Assembly: GCF_024297145.1 (NCBI RefSeq)
Contig: NZ_JANCTC010000012.1
Span: forward strand, 1 to 64,000
Length of the DNA stretch: 64,000 nt
DNA from: Mesorhizobium sp. LMG 17147
Lineage (GTDB): Bacteria; Pseudomonadota; Alphaproteobacteria; Rhizobiales; Rhizobiaceae
Direction: 5' to 3'
Positions 16,071-24,415 of this stretch are shown here, piece after piece (positions within the stretch are counted from its first letter, which is position 1; every line of letters starts with the position of its first letter). The notes beneath the pieces are model-generated. The model saw only the letters and a list, made by a program, of their open reading frames with translations, made no database searches and was not told the DNA's origin. The translations under genes and the position numbers were made by a program.

Positions 16071-16331
16071 ATGGGCAGACGAAAAAGCCGGTTCGACAGG
16101 CTGTCGGCGAGGGATGCGGAGGCGATCATCAGGGACGCCTTGAGCCTGCGCCGGACGGTGCTGTCGTCCCAGTTGCATCTGAAGGCGCATGGCGAGCTGT
16201 TCTGGCAGCTTTGCGGGCTTGTCGAGAAATTGCACGAGGTGCTGGCCAGCGTAGCGGAGAAGGAGCCCGATTATCGGATGGCGGAGCTTGGCCTGCTTCC
16301 CCTCCCCGAGGATTACTCGACCCGGAAATGA
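16071..16331 (+). CDS. Small basic hypothetical protein
   Basis: An 86-residue protein starting MGRRKSRFDRLSARDAEAII, then RTVLSSQLHLKAHGELFWQL, ending LLPLPEDYSTRK. GAGGAGAG precedes the ATG at 16071. It is mostly helical with a basic N terminus. The next gene begins 4 bases after its stop, so they form a pair. The family is unknown to me. Confidence 0.65.
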   Translation: MGRRKSRFDRLSARDAEAIIRDALSLRRTVLSSQLHLKAHGELFWQLCGLVEKLHEVLASVAEKEPDYRMAELGLLPLPEDYSTRK

Positions 16332-16334
16332 GCC

Positions 16335-16595
16335 ATGGCCGGGCCGATGGACAGCGTTGGGCGTGCCGCCAAGGCCAACATGCTGCTTATCGTGGAGTGC
16401 GGCCACTGCTACCACGTCGGGCGCTTCAGGGCGAATGACGTGGCCCAGGTGGTGGGCTGGAACAAACCGCTGGAAGCGATCAGGTTCAGGTGCAAGCGAT
16501 GCAGCCGCAAGGACACGACGGTGAAGACGCAGTTCATCGACCAGGATCATCCGCCCAAGGGCTACATCTGGTTGCTGCAGAAATTCAAGCGCTAA
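16335..16595 (+). CDS. Small zinc-ribbon-like protein
   Basis: An 86-residue protein. CGHC near residue 22 and CKRC near residue 53 form two CxxC knuckles, and together with the short strands LLIVE, HVGRFR and IRFRCKRC they suggest a small zinc ribbon. It follows the 86-residue basic protein with a 3-bp gap. Its last four bases overlap the 3' end of the SRAP gene on the other strand. A nucleic-acid role is only an inference from the fold. Confidence 0.65.
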   Translation: MAGPMDSVGRAAKANMLLIVECGHCYHVGRFRANDVAQVVGWNKPLEAIRFRCKRCSRKDTTVKTQFIDQDHPPKGYIWLLQKFKR

Positions 16596-17297
16596 AACAA
16601 TGAGCCTTGCGCCGGCGCCTGCTGCGGAAACTTGATCTGCGTCGCCGGCTTGTCGACGATCACTAGCGCGTCATCGGGCGCCGTGCGCTGCAGGTGTCTT
16701 GCCTCCGACCATGGCGCGCTGAGCCAAGCCTCGGTTTCTTCCGGCGTGGTCAGGATCACCGGCATTGCCTTGTCGTGGATCGGCGCGATCAGCGCGTTGG
16801 GCCTGGTCGTCATGAAGCCATAGACCTGGTGCTCGGCGGGGCCGTCCTTGACCTTGCGAATGCCCTGCCAGCGCGTCCACAGGCCGGCAAAGAAGAACAG
16901 CGGGCGGTCCTCGCCGAGTGCAAACCAGAAGTTGCGCTGAATGCCGGTCTCGGGGTCCTTGTCGCCGGGCGTCGGGCTGGGCTCGGCGAAGCTGGTGACG
17001 GGCACCACGCAGCGGTTCTCGATGCCGAGATATTGCTGCCAGTGGCCGTATTGCGGATTGCGGATGTTGGTGGTGCCGTAGTCGGCCTTGCCCTTGACCC
17101 GCTCCAGTGGCGTCGGCATGCCCCACAGCAGATTGGCTAATTCGCGTTCGCCGTCCGGCGCATTGCGCACCACCGGGCCTAGCTGGTTGGGATAGATGTC
17201 GATGGAGGGTTCGAGATTGCCGAGGATATCGCGCAAGGCGCGGGTCCACTGGCGAATGGCCTCCTGGCTGGTCGTGATATTTGTAAAGATTGCACAT
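16592..17297 (-). pseudogene. SRAP-family (YedK/HMCES-like) gene, frameshifted near the start
   Basis: SRAP proteins form a thiazolidine crosslink with abasic DNA through Cys2. The start MCNLY is present at 17297, but one extra T in the TTT at 17280-17282 shifts the frame right after it. The remaining ~225 codons (IDIYPNQLGPVVRNAPDG, VVPVTSFAEPSPTPGD, PLFFFAGLWTRWQG, IAPIHDKAMPVIL) are in another frame and look intact, including the catalytic Glu and His regions. Removing one base restores the reading seen in the fragment at 13229-13531. An internal start would lack Cys2. A sequencing error is a real alternative. Confidence 0.8.
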
Positions 17298-17409
17298 TTC
17301 AGGCCGTTCCCGGATGCTCAGGCATCTTGTTGGAAACGGCCCGGAATTTCCAGCGCTGTCCGTCGGGTTGCTGACACGGCAGGCCGTGTCAGCAATGGTT
17401 TTGTGAGAC

Positions 17410-17631
17410 CTACCGCGCCGATTGTCTCATAGCTTGTGCGGCGACTGCCGCGAGAAAAGCCCTGGCCGCGGCATCGCAGGCCGCTCGGGACGGACCCTTG
17501 GCGAAAAGGAGAAGCTCGGCGGCTCGCATGTTGAGCCCGTGCTTTCTCGCGAATGTGACCAGATCGTAGGGTTTGTTGTCGTAAGGCTCGTCGTCGTCGT
17601 AGTCGATCGTCAGATCGTAGTTTTCTTTCAT
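17410..17631 (-). CDS. Small conserved hypothetical protein
   Basis: A 73-residue protein with a very acidic N terminus (YDLTIDYDDDEPYDNKPYD) and a helical C-terminal part, FARKHGLNMRAAELLLFAKG, rich in Ala. GGGAGGAAG precedes the ATG at a good distance, which supports it as a real gene. The second half, with a helix followed by GPSRAACDAAARAFLAA, resembles small helix-turn-helix-like domains, but no family is certain. Confidence 0.6.
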   Translation of the reverse strand: MKENYDLTIDYDDDEPYDNKPYDLVTFARKHGLNMRAAELLLFAKGPSRAACDAAARAFLAAVAAQAMRQSAR

Positions 17632-17938
17632 TTTCTTCCTCCCTTTAGCGATCTCCCCCCTCCTGTCGCTAACGCAAAATTAACGTCGATGGCGTCGGGC
17701 GAGTCTACCAATCAGAGATTGTGTAGAAAATGTACGGGCTCGGATGCTCGCCCCTCGCAACCGGGCCGCGAGCAATCGCCGCGGACCGGAACGGTCGAAA
17801 AAGCCGATTATGATGGCAACGTCGGAAAAGGCTGCCACGGCCTGGTGCTGCGGGGGTGTCCGCCACGCCTACCGTGCCTAATGGCCGTCATTTTCATCTT
17901 CCTGGCCCGGTCCGCAAAGCCCGCCTCGTTGGGTTCGG
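17632..17938. other. Intergenic, nothing recognised
   Basis: About 300 bp of mixed composition. No gene with a good start, terminator or repeat was found. Confidence 0.3.
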
Positions 17939-18037
17939 CTAAAGAATAAATCCGGCTAATAGCACCGTAAGGAGCAGTGACAGCGGAACGGCTGCAAGAC
18001 ACCAGATCTCCAACGTGTTGTTTTGCCGCGGGTCCAT
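17939..18037 (-). CDS. Putative 32-residue membrane peptide
   Basis: A very short frame reading MDPRQNNTLEIWC, then LAAVPLSLLLTVLLAGFIL and a TAG stop. A polar head is followed by one perfect hydrophobic helix of about 19 residues, typical of bacterial small membrane proteins. GAGG lies 6 bases before the ATG. It stands alone between non-coding stretches. Support is the helix, the ribosome-binding site and the clean stop; conservation is not known. Confidence 0.45.
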   Translation of the reverse strand: MDPRQNNTLEIWCLAAVPLSLLLTVLLAGFIL

Positions 18038-18718
18038 CGTCAGCCTCACTTTTTTATTTTGTCATTGTGACACCAACGGTTGGCCGGAGGTAGCGGTTCC
18101 ACGCGGCGCTGTTCATAGAGCGCTGCCTGTGCTGCATATTAGCAACAGCTTGACGACCGCTGAGCCCTGTACCGCCTGCACAACTTCAGTTGGCGCCGGA
18201 TTGGATGCGCATTCCGCAGGAATGCAAGCGCCCTCCGCATCAGCCGCGCGGGGATCGATCGACGCCCATGATCAGCGCCGAGCCGCATGCCCCGGAACCC
18301 GATGGCTGCATCTATCTCCGGACGAAGTTTCGCTACCGCCGAGCCGATCCGATCTTCACTCACAGCCAGCGATGCCCGTTCGCAGGGACCTAAGTCTGAC
18401 CTGCCTGCGCAATGGTCCCGTGCACAGGCAGTTTCGGGAACAACTGCGCCCGTCTTCAGTTGATGGCGTCACCTCCTTGAGGAGACATCGGCGCAGAATC
18501 AGTCCCTTCATGCGCTGATTGGGGTCCGCCTGCCATTGCTGGATTTGGCAGGCGGACCCTTGGTTCTGTACGCTCCAGATCGAAAGCAGGTAAGCTCGGG
18601 ACTTATCACCCCGGAAATCCTCCCGAGAAGCATGGCGGAGGTCTTCCTCACCCCTGAGATGCTTGACCTGGCTTGACATTCGAGACGACCTCCCAGCGCG
18701 CGTGCAGCGGGATCGCCC
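18038..18718. other. Long intergenic stretch, no supported gene
   Basis: About 680 bp. The only open frame with a decent ribosome-binding site is on the minus strand from 18679 to 18356 (107 codons). Its product is of low complexity at the C terminus and unlike anything I know, so I do not call it. The region could be decayed sequence at the edge of the accessory block. Confidence 0.3.
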
Positions 18719-20506
18719 TCAGCCCTCCAGCGCCTCGTGCTGGTAAAGCTCGTCCATGCTGAGCGTCGCCAGCGCGGCGAAGGGTGCCTGCTTCTTCACG
18801 CGGCCGTGGCTCAGGATCACCACGTCGTCGCAGAACGAGATGGTGCTGCGGTGATGGCTGATGACGATGGTGGTGCGGCGGCCGGCGCGCGACTTCAGCG
18901 TCTCGACGATCGCCGCCTCCGACAGTCCGTCCACCGCATTGGTGGCTTCGTCGAGGATCAGGATATCGGGATCGCGCACCAGGGCCCTAGCCAGTGCGAT
19001 CCGCTGCCGCTGTCCCGCCGAGAGATTGACGCCGCGGTAGCCGACGACGGTCCTGTAGCCTTGCGGCAGTTGCTCGATGAAGCCATGCGCTTCGGCCAGT
19101 TTTGCCGCGCGCTCGGCATCGTCGGCCGAGGCCGCGTCCTGGCCGTAGACAATGTTTTCAAAAATCGTGCCGTCGACCAGTTCCAGCTCCTGGCTGGCAA
19201 GTGCAATGTGCTTTCGCCACTGGCTGGGGTCGATGCGGTCCAGCGGCGATCCATCGACGAGGATCCTGCCGCTATCCGGTTCGACGAAGCGGCACAAAAG
19301 GTTGACGATCGTCGTCTTGCCGGCGCCCGACCGGCCGATCAGCGCGGTCGAGCGACCGCTGCGGATATCGAAACTCGCCGCATGCAGCACCACCGCGCGC
19401 TGCTCCGAGCCGGAATAGGTAAAGGTGACGTCCTCGAACTTGATGCCTTGGCTGAGCCCGGGGAACGTTGCGCTGCCTTGCGGCGGCGCGGGCTTGTCGG
19501 ATGGGTCCAGCATCCACGTCACCTCTTCCAGCGATCCGCTCAGGCCCTGCAGCTGTGTCCAGGCCATTTGCAAAGACCGCATATAGGGCTGCAGCCTGTA
19601 GAGCAGGATGACGAAGGCGACGATCAGCGGGAAGGAAACATTGGCGAACCAGGCGCCGATCACCACCGCCAGGAACAGCATGGCGTGCAGAATCTCGGTC
19701 AGCGGCGGCAACGCTCCCTGACGCGTCAAAAGCACGAACGCCGCCCGGCGCACCGCATCCGATGCCTGGTCGAATGCCGCCTTCTCGCGTTGCTCCTGGC
19801 CAAAAATGCGGATCAGCCGCCCGGCATGAACCAGATGCAGCATCTGTGATGCGAGCTGGCTGTTGCGGGAGGCGACGCTGCGGCTCGGCGCCTTCAGATG
19901 GGCGGACAGCATGGCGTGCGCGACCTGCACCAGCGCCAGGCCGAGCGTGACCAGCAACGTCATCTGCCACGACAGGAGCAGCAGGAAGGTGAGGAGGATG
20001 ATCGCGGCCGATGCGTTGACGATTGCACCCAGCGTGATCTGGATGGCATCCGAGGCCCGCCAGGATTCGTTGGAGATGATGTTGAGCAGCCGTCCAGGGC
20101 TTTGCTGCAGGAAGAACGGGTAGCCTACCCTAAGCAGCTGCTCCGACAGCGCGCTGCGGATCGAATGGCTGGCCTTGCCGTAGATGAAGGTGGTCAGCAG
20201 CGTGTTGGCGTAGGCGAACAGATTTTTCAGCACGATCGAGCCGAGGATGGCGACCGAAATGACGATCAGCCGGTCGCGCTCGCTCAAGCTCGCTCCGACA
20301 TGCTGGAAGACGGCGGAAAAACCAGCCATGCCGGTCTGCCCCTGTTGCCCCATGATTATGTTCAGCAACGGGATGATCAGGCCGATGCCGAAGCCTTCGA
20401 GCGCGGCGCTGAGCAGCCCGAGCACGACCACGGCCGGAAGCAGGCGCAACTGTTTTTGCCCGAGCGCGCGACGCAGCATCGGCAGGCTGGGCGGCATCAG
20501 TCGCAT
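18719..20506 (-). CDS. ABC exporter, fused permease and ATPase (MsbA-like)
   Basis: A 595-residue half-transporter. Residues 1-330 carry about six membrane helices of the exporter type. The ATPase has Walker A GRSGAGKTT (~391), the signature NLSAGQRQRIALARAL (~494, Ala replacing the first Gly of LSGGQ), Walker B ILILDEATNAVD (~515) and the switch His in ISHHRST (~551). Such proteins move lipid-linked glycans or lipids across the inner membrane. It is the last gene of a leftward cluster with two glycosyltransferases and an acyltransferase; gaps are 2-9 bp. A role in export or flipping of a surface glycan is inferred. Confidence 0.9.
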   Translation of the reverse strand: MRLMPPSLPMLRRALGQKQLRLLPAVVVLGLLSAALEGFGIGLIIPLLNIIMGQQGQTGMAGFSAVFQHVGASLSERDRLIVISVAILGSIVLKNLFAYANTLLTTFIYGKASHSIRSALSEQLLRVGYPFFLQQSPGRLLNIISNESWRASDAIQITLGAIVNASAAIILLTFLLLLSWQMTLLVTLGLALVQVAHAMLSAHLKAPSRSVASRNSQLASQMLHLVHAGRLIRIFGQEQREKAAFDQASDAVRRAAFVLLTRQGALPPLTEILHAMLFLAVVIGAWFANVSFPLIVAFVILLYRLQPYMRSLQMAWTQLQGLSGSLEEVTWMLDPSDKPAPPQGSATFPGLSQGIKFEDVTFTYSGSEQRAVVLHAASFDIRSGRSTALIGRSGAGKTTIVNLLCRFVEPDSGRILVDGSPLDRIDPSQWRKHIALASQELELVDGTIFENIVYGQDAASADDAERAAKLAEAHGFIEQLPQGYRTVVGYRGVNLSAGQRQRIALARALVRDPDILILDEATNAVDGLSEAAIVETLKSRAGRRTTIVISHHRSTISFCDDVVILSHGRVKKQAPFAALATLSMDELYQHEALEG

Positions 20507-20515
20507 GATAGCGGA

Positions 20516-21544
20516 TCACCTCGCCTCGGCATTTGCCTGTTGCTCCTGTCGCATCTCCGTTGTCTTTGGCGATTTCGCCAGCAAAAGCACCGCGAACTTG
20601 GCCGCGCCGAGCAGATTCATGCCGATAATCGGCCAGTGCGACAGCTTGAGTTCGCGATCGAACAGCGGGCCTTTCCTCAGTTCGCGCAAGGCTGCCCTCA
20701 TCGACCAGTAGAAATGCCGAAGCAGCCACGGCGCGTGGCGGATATGCTTCAGGCAAAGCCCGCCATTGCCCATGCTGTAATCGCGATGCAGCTTTTCGAT
20801 GGCCTTGCGGTCGCGCCGGCCGTGATGGTGATAGATGGTCATGTCGGGCACGTATTCGACCGGAATGCCGAGCAGCACCGCCCGGACGAGATAGTCCGTA
20901 TCCTCCGCCGAGCGCAGCGGGCCGCCGGCGCCGAAGCGTTCGTCGAAACGCCCGATTCGGGCGGCAACATCGCGGTGCATCGTCATGTTGCAGCCAAGCA
21001 CGAAGCCGCCGGGATGGACATCCGGCGTAAGCCGCGCGCGCACCGGCGACCGCTTGATGGTGAACGGCAGGTCGCGGGGGTCGCCGATCTCGACGCGGCC
21101 GCCGCGGATGACCCGTTCGCCGGCCGCATAGTGCCGCTGCAGATCGCGCAGATAGTCCTTGTGAACCGCGCAATCATCATCGACGAAGACCAGCACGCGG
21201 CCCCGCGCCCGCTCCAGCCCGGCGTTGCGCGCGGCCGCCAATCCGGGTCGCGGCTCGCAAATGGCAGTGAACGGGATGTCCGACAGTTCGGCGATGCTGG
21301 CCAGCCGTTTGGCCGTGCTGTCGGTCGAGCCGTTGTCGACAACCACCAGCTCGGCGGCAAAGTCGGCATGGGCACGACACGCGGCCTGGATCGAGCTGAT
21401 GCAGGGCTCGAGTACGGCGACACGGTCGCGGGTGCAGACAATGAAGCTGACCGCCGGCACCGGTCCTTGCTGCGGCCGCGGCGACATGGCCGCCGGCATC
21501 ATCGAGCGGCCGCGTTGCTGGAGCTGGTGCGATTTGACGAACAT
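20516..21544 (-). CDS. Family 2 glycosyltransferase
   Basis: A 342-residue GT-A enzyme. VSFIVCTRDRVAVLEPCISS and AELVVVDNGSTDSTAKRL are the nucleotide-binding start. RVLVFVDDDCAVH supplies the DxD metal motif, and FGAGGPLRSAEDTDYLVRAV is the acceptor-side motif with the ED pair. It has a short C-terminal hydrophobic stretch, GMNLLGAAKFAVLLLA, so it is likely membrane-associated. It sits in the glycan cluster between another GT2 and the ABC exporter. The sugar donor is unknown. Confidence 0.88.
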   Translation of the reverse strand: MFVKSHQLQQRGRSMMPAAMSPRPQQGPVPAVSFIVCTRDRVAVLEPCISSIQAACRAHADFAAELVVVDNGSTDSTAKRLASIAELSDIPFTAICEPRPGLAAARNAGLERARGRVLVFVDDDCAVHKDYLRDLQRHYAAGERVIRGGRVEIGDPRDLPFTIKRSPVRARLTPDVHPGGFVLGCNMTMHRDVAARIGRFDERFGAGGPLRSAEDTDYLVRAVLLGIPVEYVPDMTIYHHHGRRDRKAIEKLHRDYSMGNGGLCLKHIRHAPWLLRHFYWSMRAALRELRKGPLFDRELKLSHWPIIGMNLLGAAKFAVLLLAKSPKTTEMRQEQQANAEAR

Positions 21545-21550
21545 GGGCTG

Positions 21551-22654
21551 CTAGCTCAACTGGTTCGAAGGCAAAACCGCCGCGGCCGGCACGGACTGCA
21601 GATACCGCGACAGGGCATCCACCTGCCTGGTGACCGACATCGAGGCGAGACTGAAGCGCGGCGCGAAAGCACCGGTGCGAAACACGTACTGCTCGCGGCG
21701 CCGGATGAGTTTCCATTTCGCCGTCCGTGTCAGGAATTCGTGCATCAGCAGCGGCTGTCTTTCTCCCGATATCAGCTGATAGAGGAAATAGAACAGGTTC
21801 AGCGTGCCGGCCTGGTAGCTCGGCCTCGTCTCGACCGGAAGCGCGGCTATCCTTTCTTCCAGCGCGAGGATCCATTCGGCGGCACGGCGAATCGTCTCCA
21901 TCGACAGGACCTCACCGATGGCGCGGAGGTCTTGCGTCTCTTGTACGAGCCCTTCGCGCTCTAGGTTCTCGGCGACGATCTTCAAATGCGTCCTGCGCAT
22001 TTCGCGCTTGTGCCTGTTGGTCACGCTGTCGTCATGGATACGATAGGCGATGAGGCTTTCGGGGATCATTGCTGCCGGGTAGCGATCGGTCAGCCGCCTG
22101 AACAGGTCGAAATCCTCGGCGTGCTTGTAGCTCTCGTCATAATGTAGAACGCCGTCTTCGATCACCTTCCGGTTATAAACGACCGTTGAATGCATGAAGA
22201 TCGTGAAGAACATCGACAATATGCGCAGGCTATTGTCCTGGAATATCGGATCGGGCGACCCCCTGACGATGCGGTTGCCGAGCAACGTGTCGAAGCTTGC
22301 ACCGCATAGAGCGAGGTCAGGCTGCTGGTCGAACAGTGCTACCTGTCGCGACAGGCGCTGGGGATAGGCGATGTCGTCGGCATCCATCCTGGCGACCAGA
22401 TCGCCCCGGGCAACGGCTAGGCCTTCATTGAGCGTTGCGATCAGGCCGCGGTTTTCGCGTGAGACGATCGAGACGCGGCTGTCGGCCTGGCGATATTTCC
22501 GCAGGATCTGCAGCGAGTTGTCGGTCGAGCCGTCATCGATGGCGATGACCTCAACATGCTTGTAATCCTGGCGCAGGATGCTGCCCAGCGCAGCTGCCAG
22601 ATAAGGTCCCGCATTGTAGATCGGCAGCAGAACGGAGACTAAGGGAGCAGCCAT
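21551..22654 (-). CDS. Family 2 glycosyltransferase
   Basis: A 367-residue GT-A enzyme. It begins VSVLLPIYNAGPYLAAALGS and VIAIDDGSTDNSLQIL, the classic GT2 opening; LVARMDADDIAYPQRLSRQV carries the DxD motif. HAEDFDLFRRL is the ED acceptor motif. The C-terminal ~130 residues are extra and of unknown role. It begins 2 bp after the acyltransferase stop, so translational coupling is likely. Confidence 0.88.
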   Translation of the reverse strand: MAAPLVSVLLPIYNAGPYLAAALGSILRQDYKHVEVIAIDDGSTDNSLQILRKYRQADSRVSIVSRENRGLIATLNEGLAVARGDLVARMDADDIAYPQRLSRQVALFDQQPDLALCGASFDTLLGNRIVRGSPDPIFQDNSLRILSMFFTIFMHSTVVYNRKVIEDGVLHYDESYKHAEDFDLFRRLTDRYPAAMIPESLIAYRIHDDSVTNRHKREMRRTHLKIVAENLEREGLVQETQDLRAIGEVLSMETIRRAAEWILALEERIAALPVETRPSYQAGTLNLFYFLYQLISGERQPLLMHEFLTRTAKWKLIRRREQYVFRTGAFAPRFSLASMSVTRQVDALSRYLQSVPAAAVLPSNQLS

Positions 22655-22656
22655 GA

Positions 22657-23853
22657 TCAGCCCCGATCGGTTCGTTGCAGCTTGCGTGGCAACGGTGAAG
22701 TGCCACCATCAAGCGGCCTGCCCAGATATGCTCCCGCCGCGAGCCATCCGGTATTGGTCGTGTCGATCCCTGCCGGGATGGTGGCGCGGCGTTTTCGAGC
22801 AACATAGGGGAAGTGGCGTTTGAGGCTGTTGAGTGGCTTCTCGAAAAGCAGCCACGAAACCGAAGCCAGCATGAGCGTTGCCGTTCCCGCCACCAGAAAC
22901 CGCCCCGGCCCTTGCTCCGAGACGTTGAGCGGGATCCACGGCTGCGATTTGACGACCAGCGCCAGCACTATGGGATGGTAGAGATAGACGCCGTAGCTGA
23001 TGCGGCCAAAACCGAGCAGCGGCGGCAGTTCGAGAAGTTTTCCGGCGCGCCCGCCAATGCCCGTTGAACAGCTTGCAACGATGACCACCAGAGGCGCGAC
23101 AGGCAGGATCTGCAACAGCAGCCAGAGACCCCATTCCTGCACTGGGTTTTCCGGCGTCGGCGAAAACCACTGCAGAACGAAAAACGCCGCCGCGAGCCCC
23201 GGCCAGCCAACTCGAAGCCATTGCGGCAAGCCAGCAGCTCTTGACCGGTAGGCGGCGAGCAGCGCGCCTGACGCCAGTGCATCCATCGACGCCGGCGGCA
23301 GCAGGTCGCGCGCCAGGCTGGGCATTCCCGCGATCGGCCAATAAAAGCGATAGGCCAGCGACAGCGCGATAACGCCGATGCAGATTGCTTCGAGGCGCCG
23401 GCGCGGCGCCAGCAGGACTATCAGCGGCCAAGCGATATAGAACTGCTCCTCTATGCTCAGGCTCCAGAAATGGCAGAGCAGCCAGGGCGTCCATTCATTC
23501 TGCGCTGCGTACCAGAAGTTCGACAGATAGAGCGCATGCCAGGCCAGCGACCCCCTGGACTGCTCCAGGTCCACCAGCCAGACGAAACCCAACACCGCAA
23601 AATAGGGCGGGAATATCCGCAGCGCCCGCCTGATATAGAAGGATTTCAGCGCCGGTCCGGTTTCGAATTCGGCGGCCGCTCTGGCTTCCAGCAGCAGTCG
23701 CGTGATCAGAAAGCCGCTCAGCACGAAAAACAGGCGCACGCCAATATGGCCCCAGAACGAGGATCCTCCGGCCGCGAAGAAGTGGGCGTACAGCACCATC
23801 GTCACGGCGATGGCCCTCAGCGCGTCCAATTGGGTGTCGCGCGCATTTCCCAT
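22657..23853 (-). CDS. Acyltransferase family 3 (OafA/ExoZ-like) membrane protein
   Basis: About 398 residues with ten or so membrane helices. LDALRAIAVTMVLYAHFFAA gives the catalytic His region near residue 25, RLFFVLSGFLITRLLLEAR and SLSIEEQFYIAWPLIVLLAP are two further hallmarks. These enzymes O-acylate sugars of surface polysaccharides. ATG 23853 is preferred because it opens MGNARDTQLDALRA; a frame upstream adds 25 basic residues. It is the first gene of the glycan cluster read leftwards. Confidence 0.9.
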   Translation of the reverse strand: MGNARDTQLDALRAIAVTMVLYAHFFAAGGSSFWGHIGVRLFFVLSGFLITRLLLEARAAAEFETGPALKSFYIRRALRIFPPYFAVLGFVWLVDLEQSRGSLAWHALYLSNFWYAAQNEWTPWLLCHFWSLSIEEQFYIAWPLIVLLAPRRRLEAICIGVIALSLAYRFYWPIAGMPSLARDLLPPASMDALASGALLAAYRSRAAGLPQWLRVGWPGLAAAFFVLQWFSPTPENPVQEWGLWLLLQILPVAPLVVIVASCSTGIGGRAGKLLELPPLLGFGRISYGVYLYHPIVLALVVKSQPWIPLNVSEQGPGRFLVAGTATLMLASVSWLLFEKPLNSLKRHFPYVARKRRATIPAGIDTTNTGWLAAGAYLGRPLDGGTSPLPRKLQRTDRG

Positions 23854-24129
23854 TAGCGGCGTACGCCGGCGGGACGGCGAAACTGCCAATCGGTCAACAT
23901 GGCGGCGTCGTTCACGGCGCATTTCCAATCGGTAGCGCCCCCCTCACCCAGAATAGGGCCACCATTGTGCAACGCAACACAAAAAGTTGACACATTTGAA
24001 ACAGGAACGTGAGACGCTACTAATAAAGCACAAGAAACAGCAGCAACCAGCCCGAATTGTCCATTTTTGACGATTTTCACACGCTGCCTTGGCCGACCAA
24101 TTTCGGCGGCAGGGGTGCTGCGATGCAAC

Positions 24130-24348
24130 ATGCTCGCCGCCGCCGCGAAGCTCGTCCGCTCGATCGCCGCCGGCAGCACCGGCGTCATCCTCGTCACGCA
24201 TGATCTCTCCACGGTGCGGGCGCTGGCCGACAGGATCGTGGTCCTCAGCCTCGGAGGCGTGGCCTATGATGGATCCGCCAGGCACCTGAGCGCCGACCAT
24301 CTGTGGGGTCTCATGGCGAGCGGCACCCTCGCATCCGCCGGGCAATAG
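24130..24348 (+). pseudogene. ABC transporter ATPase C-terminal remnant
   Basis: About 72 codons reading AAAKLVRSIAAGSTGVILVT, HDLSTVRALADRIVVLSLGG and VAYDGSARHLSADHLWGLM. This is the switch His and the last strands of an ABC ATPase. Walker A, signature and Walker B are missing. No promoter or sensible start exists, so it is a gene remnant. It points away from the glycan cluster and has no partner permease nearby. The rest of the gap between 23854 and 24415 holds nothing I recognise. Confidence 0.6.
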
Positions 24349-24415
24349 GAGGGCGTGTTGAAGGAGGGGGCCTGCTTCGCGGCACCCACTCACGCGCAAG
24401 CTTCCCGCCTCCGGG

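Noticed and set aside
18356..18679. A 107-codon minus-strand frame with GGGAGG before its ATG
   Set aside because: The product is unlike any known protein and the C-terminal half is low quality; ribosome-binding site alone is not enough.
19898..21964. A 688-codon plus-strand frame
   Set aside because: Runs against three genes with strong motifs; composition is Arg/His/Asp-rich as is usual for shadow frames.
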